Positions 19,101 to 28,200 of a stretch of DNA of 64,000 nt are shown here, piece after piece. Made by a program: the position numbers and the translations under genes. Where the stretch lies: positions 95,428 through 159,427 of the forward strand of contig CAJTIR010000005.1 of NCBI GenBank assembly GCA_910576385.1. The letters run 5' to 3'. How positions within the stretch are numbered: position 1 is the first letter of the stretch; the number at the start of each line of letters is the position of its first letter. The notes below the pieces were generated by a model. It did no database searches and had not been told where the DNA came from. It saw only the letters and a program-made list of their open reading frames with translations. The stretch comes from Lachnospiraceae bacterium (GTDB taxonomy: Bacteria > Bacillota > Clostridia > Lachnospirales > Lachnospiraceae).

Positions 19101-21770
19101 TTCATAAAGACAGTCATTCATCCCGCCATACTCTACACCTAAAACTTTGTTTTGGATATTAGTGTCCCATTTAGAAGTCCTGTTATAAACCCATTCGCCC
19201 AAAGATTCCACTACGGTAAGCGCTTTTTTGTTGCCTGTCAATTTATAGGTTTCAATCAAACCATTGACAATCTTATGCATGGTGTACCAAGGTACCCAAG
19301 TATCTCTGGTCTCACCTTTTTCCAAAAGATTAAACTGGCGTTCTGGATCACTCTGGCTTGCCAAGGTTGCTCCAAAAATATATCCTGTGCCCAGCTTTTC
19401 CTGGCACACTTTTAATTCATCAATTATATAATTTAAACGTTGCTCTAAGGTAAGGCCATCTGCACCTTTTTCCTTGCCATAGCCATTTGCAATTGCCTGT
19501 GCTGCTGCTGCAAGATAATGTCCCAGAGTGTGTCCGCCAATTCTGCTGTTTTCCCATCCGCCCGGATAAGGAGAAGTGGCGCCTGTATTATTGTTATGTA
19601 TATCAAATTGTTGGATCTCAGAAGCGTTATAACCTGCAGTGAGACGGAAATTATATAACAGCCTGTCTGGGTCAAATTTATTCAAAAATTCAACATCTTT
19701 CTCTGTCACATTATTATAATAATCTTCAGTAATTTCCACATCTGAAAGAGCAAATTCCTGGAGATCTTGCATATCACTCTCTGCAAGCACCTTAACACTA
19801 AACTTCTTATCCATAGAATACTTATAATCGCCATATTCATATGAGATCGTTGCAGTCAGAGTGAGAGGAATGTCTGCACTGCCCGCTGCTGGCCTTGTCA
19901 CTTTACCAGTACTAGTCAATGCTGACTCATTAGAACTCTTCCAGGTAATCGTTGTCTCGTTTTCGCCTTCTTTTTTCAAGTTAATATCATCGGCAAGTTC
20001 TGTATGTTCCAAAGTTAAGGCAGCATGATCATTGGTCACTCTTTTCTTAGCATCCGCTTCCAGTTCTTCTGGTGTCATCTCCTTATATTTGCGAATCAGG
20101 ATGTAGGCAAGATTGATGGCTCTATTATTATCCCCAGCAGCTCTTACATTTACCGTCAATTGCCCATCCTTTACATCCACTGTCTTTTTGACAACTTCAT
20201 TTGAAGTCGCGTCCAAGCCTTCTTTCATTGTCACCTGATTTTCTTTGCCATAGTTCAGATAGACATTGGGAGATTGTGATACTTTCCAAGGATCAACACA
20301 ACAGACTGAGACGTCATATTTATCATTTTCCAGTTCAAATTTATAATCTAGATAACGCTCTTTGATGCCACCCTCAAACTGATTTTTTGTATAACGATTG
20401 GAACTGGTCTTGGGAACATCTTTGTTTGCCTCATTGTTTTCAAAGGGCCATGTATTATCTGTAAAAGCGCCGCCTTTGTTGTGGCTGTCATTTTTCAATG
20501 GATCGCTGACAGTATCTACAATTCCCCATTGATAGCCTGTCTTTGGATCCTCCCCATAAACCTGGTCTGTGACGCTGTTATGGGTTCCAAACTGATCTCC
20601 TTTACTGACTGTATCTACCACATAATCACCGCAATCTACAAAATATATCACATAATTATCTTCTCGGTCTATAGGCTGATATTTTTTGGGGGCAACTTTG
20701 ATGGTAAACTTTTTCTTCTGAGGCTGAGCGGAGCCAAAGCTTACAGTTGCTTCCAAGGTTACATTTACTTCCTGCCCTGTTTGTGGTCTTGTCACCTTAC
20801 CATCATCTGTAATAATTGAGGTATTGGAACTTTTCCAAGTAATTTTACTGCCATTCTCACCTTTACTTGGCAGATTTAAATTTTCTGCCGCTTTTTCTGG
20901 TAATTCTAAGGCTTCCAGATCTTTTCTGATCTTTCTTTCATCCTCTGTCTCTCCTGCCTTGATAGATCGAATCAGGATATAAGCCAGATTGACACAAAGA
21001 TTTTCCTGACCAGTTCCTCTGACATCCACAGTGAGCTTATCTCCACCTGCAGGCACATTTACAGTGCCTTCTGCCTCGGCAGTCCCTTTATTTGGTACGC
21101 TGAAATTATTTTCTGATAAGATGGTCTCTGATTTTTCCTTCTCCAAAACTGTCTTAACTACGGGAGTATTCGCACATCCCCAGGGATTGACGCATCCCAC
21201 CGTTACCTCATAAGCGCCTGCCTCCAGCTCAAAAGCATAATCTACAAAACGTTCCGCTATGCTTTTTTCATAGAAATTTTTAGAATAACGATTTGTGGTT
21301 GTTTTGGGATAATCTTTTTTTCCTGGTTCAAGCTGTTCATATGCCCAGGTATTTGGTGTATAAACTCCGCCATTATCAGGAGTTACTGGATTTACAACAG
21401 TCTCACCTGTTTGTGGATGCTTTCCAGTATATTCATAATTGACATCCACAACTCCCCATTTGTAACCAGTCTGGGGATCTTCCTTATAGACTTGATCAGT
21501 AACACTATTGTGTGTTCCGAACTGTTCTCCCTCACCAACCGTATTTACCACATAATCGCCACAGTCCACATAATAGACAATGGATGGATCCTGCCGATTT
21601 GCCGGTGCCGCCGCCATCACATTGTCCAGACTGCCGGATGGAAGGCTTGTTACACACATCACTGCCGCTAAAATTGTGGCTGTTGTCTTTTTTAGGGAAC
21701 AAAATCGTTCCTTTTTCCTTTTGTCAGTTCGGTATCGTGTACTAAAAAACTCTTTTTCTCTTTTTTCCAT
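16176..21770 (-). CDS. Secreted GH127 beta-L-arabinofuranosidase with duplicated N-terminal modules
   Basis: 1864-residue secreted enzyme. A long basic leader precedes the signal segment (about 25-53, ending near VMAAAP). Two copies of an unassigned module of about 200 residues begin with a YYVDCGDY/YFVDCGDY motif (about 60-270 and 370-560), each followed by an atrophied Ig-like domain. The GH127 domain follows (about 673-1240) with Glu1005, Cys1007 and Cys1077-Cys1078 in the zinc-thiolate positions. A cadherin-like beta domain (about 1510-1610) and three Big_2 domains of rising lysine content finish the protein. There is no LPxTG. A GGGAG ribosome site lies about 9 bases before ATG 21770. 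Closely similar to the next GH127 gene over nearly 1600 residues, so they are duplicates. Confidence 0.9.
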   Translation of the reverse strand: MEKREKEFFSTRYRTDKRKKERFCSLKKTTATILAAVMCVTSLPSGSLDNVMAAAPANRQDPSIVYYVDCGDYVVNTVGEGEQFGTHNSVTDQVYKEDPQTGYKWGVVDVNYEYTGKHPQTGETVVNPVTPDNGGVYTPNTWAYEQLEPGKKDYPKTTTNRYSKNFYEKSIAERFVDYAFELEAGAYEVTVGCVNPWGCANTPVVKTVLEKEKSETILSENNFSVPNKGTAEAEGTVNVPAGGDKLTVDVRGTGQENLCVNLAYILIRSIKAGETEDERKIRKDLEALELPEKAAENLNLPSKGENGSKITWKSSNTSIITDDGKVTRPQTGQEVNVTLEATVSFGSAQPQKKKFTIKVAPKKYQPIDREDNYVIYFVDCGDYVVDTVSKGDQFGTHNSVTDQVYGEDPKTGYQWGIVDTVSDPLKNDSHNKGGAFTDNTWPFENNEANKDVPKTSSNRYTKNQFEGGIKERYLDYKFELENDKYDVSVCCVDPWKVSQSPNVYLNYGKENQVTMKEGLDATSNEVVKKTVDVKDGQLTVNVRAAGDNNRAINLAYILIRKYKEMTPEELEADAKKRVTNDHAALTLEHTELADDINLKKEGENETTITWKSSNESALTSTGKVTRPAAGSADIPLTLTATISYEYGDYKYSMDKKFSVKVLAESDMQDLQEFALSDVEITEDYYNNVTEKDVEFLNKFDPDRLLYNFRLTAGYNASEIQQFDIHNNNTGATSPYPGGWENSRIGGHTLGHYLAAAAQAIANGYGKEKGADGLTLEQRLNYIIDELKVCQEKLGTGYIFGATLASQSDPERQFNLLEKGETRDTWVPWYTMHKIVNGLIETYKLTGNKKALTVVESLGEWVYNRTSKWDTNIQNKVLGVEYGGMNDCLYEVYKYAKKDGYANADHFKTAAHWFDEVDLFEKILAGTKNYLNGRHANCTIPKFMGALNRYRALKDEGNEEKYLQYAQAFWTLITEQHTYITGGNSECEFFGADNVLDAERSHCNCETCNTHNMLKLTRELYRITGDKKYADYYETTFINAIMASVDEKTGMTTYFQPMATGFFKVYCNPDLEKNYFWCCTGTGLENFTKLGDSFYYYAGDKLIVNQYTSSNVTWKDKNVTLKQETNIPSSNQAKFTVELLGGKTSEVFDLRLRIPDWVKGDAVIKINGTKQNVIISNGYAVLKRTWKNGDVVEISLPLGIQAYTLPDNAGTVYGFKYGPIVLAAELGKDNMMSTYQIGVQCDVCETKIVNGEVRKFNNGYGSTSNQGTLNSETLNIQNDVSVSEFMENIEDYLVRDGNSLNFILKGIDWGGSEPLKFTPYYKITDQRYGIYWLFTGEDPAEIQKRILETKEKGRDANVYLEGVGIGYGAQTEGDDSNYPHIKNEGTGSVGDMGKLTRYAKAGGSFSYLFKVDKNKTNYLNCQYSKEDNGKTMVIKVGDTVIAEDKLNYDDVGTLYKVKYEIPAAAIDQAVKYEKKDNTTGKTQIQDVIRISFSGAEGEESPKLYESAYTSTNYDNNAGIDKFISNIGTVKKAGAADYRLEVPVDTEQVQIKTDLANKYGLLYMDDVLTDDSKMKKIVLKDTETVINIRVFAEDHQTKADYKLTIIKTNSNMDPTVIHVKSVTVSPAKKSLSVGETLQLKHTVAPANASNKGVTYKTDKSSVAAVNASTGKVTAKKAGKAKITVMSKENNKIKAVCEITVKKPSITITGKSEVAKGKSIKLKVSYKNVKGKVKWSISSKSKKYATLKSKGKTATIKAKKKVGKVKVTVKVGSVKKSKTIRVVNPVKSMKLNAKKKTLKVKKTFKLKAVIAPKNATNKKVTYKSSNKKVAVVNSSGKVTAKKKGKATITVTSKSNPKVKAKCKIIVK

Positions 21771-21878
21771 TCTGTTTCTCCCTTCTTGATAATAAACTTG
21801 ATTTTCCGCGCTGATTCAAATGTCAAATGTAACTCATTTACCACATTACACTTTTGACAATCTCATCTGATATTCTTA

Positions 21879-21932
21879 ATTATAAAGTAATGAAATTACA
21901 AATTCAATTTGATTTTTTATGTTTTTTGTATA
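21879..21932 (-). promoter_or_regulatory. Promoter of the second GH127 gene with conserved upstream block
   Basis: On the minus strand a -35 TTGAAT (21902-21907) and -10 TATAAT (21879-21884) are 17 bases apart. The -35 lies in the perfect 6+1+6 palindrome CAAATTCAATTTG (21899-21911), a possible operator. Positions 21901-21932 match 29086-29117, upstream of the third GH127 gene, at 31 of 32 bases. The rest of the 477-base gap (21771-22247) is AT-rich with terminators at its left end. Confidence 0.8.
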
Positions 21933-22150
21933 AATTTTTATTTTTTTATCATATTAGCTATTATAAATTAGTTAAATTTTTAGAGATAAATTTTAAATAT
22001 TTTTCATCTTAATCATTTTGTATAAAGAAAAAATTATAATTTAAGATTACTAGGATATTTTATCTAAATCCGATATTAGACTACAATGAGATAAATATGT
22101 TTTACTCACCTTTTGTAGAAGTGTGGGCTTCTTCGATTTGCCGCAATGAA

Positions 22151-22238
22151 ATACTTTTTATTTTATAAGAAATCTAAAGGAATTTTCTATAAAATAAAAA
22201 GTATTGCCCAACCATTCTCATCAATAATTGGGCAATAC
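22151..22238 (-). terminator. Double-hairpin terminator of the third GH127 gene
   Basis: Two inverted repeats overlap. GTATTGCCCAA/TTGGGCAATAC (22201-22211 and 22228-22238) is followed on the minus strand by a T-rich run and forms a classic terminator. A perfect 17-base repeat (22151-22167 and 22188-22204) uses the same GTAT bases 22201-22204, so the two full stems cannot form at once. Confidence 0.85.
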
Positions 22239-22247
22239 CCTATTTTA

Positions 22248-25200
22248 TTATTTTACTGTAATCTTAATTTTTGCTTTTTTCTTATTGAATGTGGTAGCTG
22301 TAATCGTTGCCCGCCCTTTCTTCAATGCCTTGATCTTGCCTGTTGCAGATACCTTTGCTACCTTCTTATTACTGCTCTTGTAAGTAATCTTATTACTTGC
22401 TGTATTCTTCGTCAATTTTGCTTTGAGCTGGAAGGTTTTGCCTTTCTTCAAGGTCTTCTTCTTGGCATTTAATGTGATCTTCTTAGGCGCAGCTTTTACA
22501 GTCACCGTACATTTTGCCGTCTTGCCATCTGCGGTTGCTTTAATTACTGCTTTTCCTTTTTTCTTTGCGGTAAGCTTACCATTCTTTACAGAGACAACAC
22601 TAGATTTACTGCTCTTCCATGTAACTTTCTTGTTGGTTGCTTTGGAAGGAGACACTGTAGCCTTTAAAGTAATTTTTTCTTTCAGTCCCAGCGTTAATTT
22701 CTTCTTATTAAGTTTGACCTTGGTAACTGGAATTTTAACTGTCACTTTACAGGTTGCCTTTACACCACTATCTACTGATGCCACAGTAATGACTGCTGTA
22801 CCTACCTTCTTGGCAGTCACTTTTCCTGTTTGTGATAATGAGGCAATCTTCTCATCACTGCTACTCCATTTTACATTTTTGTTGTTTGCGCTTGCAGGCA
22901 AAGAAGTTGCAATCAATGTATAAGTCTTTTGTGGTGCAAGTACAAGTTTGGTCTTACTCAATTGCACTTTATCTACTGGAACTTTCACCGTTACTTTACA
23001 GGTATCCTTAATTGTTTCATTGTCTGCACTGCTTACTGTGATTGTTGCTGTTCCTTTTGCTCTAGCAATTACCTTTCCTTCCTCTGTTACAGTTGCAATT
23101 CTATCATCACTGGACTCCCATTTGACATCTTTATTTTTTGCATTTTCTGGAAGTACTGTTGCTGTCAAAGTTTCACTGTTTCCAACATTTAAGGTAAGGC
23201 TGGTCTTATTTAATTTTACGCTCTCCACTGCACCAGAAACCTTTTTCCTTAAGACATATTTTCCACCCTTAGCAATGGCAATTGTTACTTTTCCATTTTC
23301 ATCTATGGTGCAGGTGAGATCCTGATCTTCTAATTTTCCACTTTCAGCATTATAGTAACTTACTGTTACCACATCTCCTGCCTTAAATCCCATTGAGGAC
23401 ACATCAACTGTCACTTTTGCTCCTGGAAGTTTCCCTTGCTGTGCAAATGCAAGTATCACTGCTTCTTCCTCTGGATTGAGCAATGGTTTTATTTCTTCAT
23501 CATTATCTACTGTAGTTTGCTGCATCGACAGATTGATATCTGTAAGTTCTGCAGAGGACAATTCTGATCCGCTAAATTCCCATTGATAGGATGTGCTGCC
23601 ATTTACAGCTACACTGAGATCTTTTCCTTTCTCTTTTACTGCCTCAAGAATTTCTTTTGGCATATTAATTGCCTCAACCTTCTCATTTGGCAAATTTTCT
23701 GGTAGTTTCACATTGAGTGAAACTTGATCAGATTGACTATTTTTAATGCTGTCTGCCAGTGAACCTGGGAGTGGTATTGCAATAGCTGTATCTTCTCCTG
23801 GTTTAATTTCTGGAATTATTACTTCATAATTTCCCTTTCCATCATCCTTGATTTCAGGTTCAATTACTTCTTCGCCTGTTTTTGCTTTTACGGTAATAGT
23901 ACACTCTTTCTTAATTTCCTTATTCTCTGCACTGGTTACAGTAATGATCGCTGTACCCTTTGCAATCGCTGTTACCAATCCATTCTCTGACACTGTTGCA
24001 ATTTTATCATCACTGGATTTCCAACTTACTTCTTTATTGGAAGCATTGGAAGGTTCTACAGTACAGTCTAGCTGGAAAGTTTCTTCTACCGTGAGGGTTT
24101 TTTGTATAGCATTGAGTGTCAAATCTGTAACTTTAATATCTCCCTCCGAACCAGAATCTTTCTTTGCTATGGTAAGCTGATAATCTGCCTTTGTCTGATG
24201 ATCTTCCGCAAATACACGAATATTTACCACAGTTTCTTTTTCATTCAGGGCAACCTTCTTTTTCTTGCTGTCATCAGTGAGAATATTATCCATGTACAGC
24301 AGTCCAAATTTATTGGCCAGATCGATCTTAAGCTGTACCTGCTTGGTATCTGCCGGCACCTCCAGACGATAATTGTTATCTTCGCCTTTCTCCACTGTAC
24401 CTATATCAGAAGTAAATTTTTCAATTCCTGCATTGTTGTCATAATTGGTACATGTATAAGCTGATTCCCAAAGTTTTGGCGACTCTTCCCCAGATGCTCC
24501 GCTAAAGGAAATACGAATAACATCTCTAACCTCTGTCTCACCTGTAGTATCGTCTGTTTTCTCATACTCCACAGCCTGAGCGATTGCTGCGGCTGGAATC
24601 TCATATTTCACTTTATATTTTTCTTCTTTTCCTTCATAGTTCAATGTATCTTCTGCAATGACTACATCTCCAACTTTAATTACCATTGTCTTGCCATTGT
24701 CTTCTTTAGAATACTGGCAATTGAGATAATTTTTCTTACTCTTATTGACTTTAAACAGATAAGAGAAACTTCCGCCCACATTTGCATAACGGGTCAGATT
24801 ACCCATATCTCCAGTAGAACCTGTTCCCTCATTTTTAATATGAGGATAATTGTTGTCATCTCCTTCCGTCTGTGTGCCGTAACCAATTCCGACACCATCT
24901 AAATATACATTGGCGTCACGGCCATTTTTCTTGGACTCTAAGAGCCTTTTTTGAATTTCAACTGGACCTTCACCGGCAAACAGCCAATAAATTCCATATC
25001 TCTGATCTGTAATTTTATAGTATGGTGTGAATTTCAAAGGCTCGCTTCCGCCCCAGTCTGTACCTTGCAGCGTAAAGCTTAAAGATTCCCCATCTTTTAC
25101 CAGGTAATCCTCAATATTCTCAATAAATTCTGATACAGAAACCCCATTCTGCACATTTAAGGTCTCAGAATTTAAGGTTCCCTGATTGGAAGTAGAACCA

Positions 25201-28200
25201 TATCCATTCGTAGAAGTTCTCTCCTCGCCATTTACAATCTTTGTCTTGCAGACGTCACACTGTACACCTACCTGATAAGTATCCATCTTATCATCTCTGC
25301 CAAGCTCTGCTGCCAAAACTACCGGACCATATTTAAATCCATAGACAATTCCCGCATTATCCGGCAGTGTATAGGCACGGATTCCCATTGGCAGTGTAAT
25401 CTCCACAGTATCTCCATTATTCCAGGTTCTGTCCAATGCAATATAACCATTGCTGACTGTGTTATTCTGTACGATTCCGTTTACTTTTACAACTGCCTCT
25501 CCCTTAATCCAATCAGGTATTCTCAGGCAAAGTACAAATGCTTCACTGGTTTTTCCACCCTGAAGTTCCACTGTAAATTTTGCCTGATCAGTATTTGGAA
25601 TATCTGTTTCTTGTTTTAATACTACATTCTTATCTTTCCAAGTAACATTGGAGCTGGTATACTGATTGACAATCAATTTATTATCAACATAGTAGTAAAA
25701 ACTATCCCCTAGTTTGGTAAAGTTCTCAAGACCTGTTCCAGTACAGCACCAGAAATAATTTTTCTCAAGATCAGGATTACAATATACTTTAAAGAATCCA
25801 GTTGCCATTGGCTGGAAGTAGGTGGTCATACCTGTCTTCTCATCTACTGAGGCCATAATCGCATTGATAAAAGTAGTCTCATAGTAATCCGCATATTTCT
25901 TATCACCTGTGATACGGTATAACTCTCTGGTTAATTTTAACATGTTATGGGTATTACATGTCTCACAGTTACAATGAGATCTCTCTGCATCTAATACATT
26001 GTCAGCCCCGAAAAATTCACATTCACTGTTTCCGCCTGTGATATAAGTATGCTTCTCTGTAATCAATGTCCAGAAAGCTTCTGCATATTGAAGATATTTT
26101 AATTCATCGCCCTCATCCTTCAAAGCCCGATAGCGGTTTAATGCGCCCATAAATTTTGGAATCGTACAATTCGCATGACGTCCATTAAGGTGATTTTTCT
26201 TTCCGGCAAGAATATTTTCAAATAAATCTGTCTCATCAAACCAGTGCGCCGCTGTCTTAAAATGCTCTGCATTTGCATAGCCGTCTTTCTTTGCATACTT
26301 ATAGACTTCATAGAGACAATCATTCATCCCACCATACTCTACACCCAGTACTTTTCTCTGAATATCAGCATTCCATTTGGAAGTTCTGTTATAAGTCCAT
26401 TCTCCCAAATTTTCCACTACGGTAAGCGCCGTTTTGTTGCCTGTCAATTTATAAGTTTCAATCAGGCCATTGACAATCTTGTGCATGGTATACCAGGGCA
26501 CCCAAGTATCATTTGTAGAACCTGTTTCTAATATATTAAACTGACGCTCTGGATCGGACTGGCTTGCCAGCGTTGCTCCAAAAATATATCCTGTACCCAG
26601 TTTATCCTGACACACTTTTAATTCATCGATCAGATAATTCAATCTCTGTTCTAGGTTAAGACCATCTGTCCCTTTTTCCTGGCCATAGCCATTGGCAATT
26701 GCCTGTGCTGCTGCTGCAAGGTAATGTCCTAATGTGTGCCCGCCGATTCTGCTGTTTTCCCATCCGCCCGGATAAGGGGAAGATGCACCTGTTCCATTAT
26801 TATGTACATCAAACTGTTGAATCTCATCAGCGCTGTAACCTGCAGTAAGCCGGAAATTATATAACAGTCTGTCTGGATCGAATTTATTTAAAAATTCTAC
26901 ATCCTTATCTGCTACATTATTGTAATAATCTTCGGTAATTTCCACATCTGCCAGGGCAAACTCTTGGAGATCCTGCATATCACTCTCTGCAAGTACTTTG
27001 ACCTCAAATTGCTTATCCATAGAGAATTTATAATCACCGTTTTCATATGAGATCGTTGCTGTCAAAGTAACCAATGCGTCTGCATTGCCTGCCGCTGGTC
27101 TTGTAACCTTACCATTGTTAGATAATACTGCTTCATTAGAACTTTTCCAGGTAATTGTTGTCTCATTATCACCTTCTGTTTTTAAGGTAATATCAGAAGT
27201 GATATTTGTTGTTTCCAGAGTCAATGCTGCATGATCATTAGTCACTCTGTTCTTAGCATCCGCTTCCATTTCCTCTGGCGTCAATTCTTTATACTTACGA
27301 ATCAAAATATAGGCAAGATTGATGGCTTTGTTATCATCCCCTGTAGCTTTTAGGTTTACTGTCAATTCCCCATCTGTTACATCCACGGTCTTTTTTCCAA
27401 CTTCTTTGGAAATGGCATCCAATCCCTCCTTCAAGGTTTTCTGGGTATCTTTACCATAATTCAAATAAACATTGGGAGATTTTGAACAATTCCACGGATC
27501 CACACAGCAGACGTAAACATCATATTTACCATTTTCCAGTTCAAACTTATAGTCCAAAATACGCTCTTCTATTCCTTTTTCCCAAAAATTCTTGGTATAA
27601 CGGTTTGTCGTTGTCTTGTCATGATCTTGATTAGCGGTAAGAGTTTCAAATGCCCAAGTATTCTTTGTATATACCCCACCATTGTTCGGCACCGCCGGAT
27701 TTGTTTTGTTATTTCCCTCATACTCATAGTCTACATCTACAATTCCCCATTTGTAACCAGTCTCTGGATCTTCTCCAAAAGCCTGATCTGTGACACTGTT
27801 ATGAGTTCCAAACTGGTCTCCAGCACCGACTGTATTTACTACATAATCTCCACAGTCCACAAAGTAAACCACATAATTATCTTCCCGATCTATGGGTGTG
27901 GGCACCTTGATTGCCGGAACCTTTACATTAAATTCTTTTTTCTGAGGCTCAGCGCTTCCAAAACTGGCAGTTGCCTCTAAAGTAACTGTAGCATCTTCTT
28001 TTCCTGCTTCTGGCCTTGTCACCTTACCATCATTGGAAATCACTGCTTCATTAGAACTTTTCCATGAAATTATACTGCCATTTTCCCCTGTGCCTGGCAG
28101 TGCCAGATCCTCTTTTGTGCTCTCTGGCAGCTTCAGGGCTTCCAGATCTTTTCTAATATTCTTCTCATCCTCTGTCTCACCTGTCTTAATGGATTTAATC

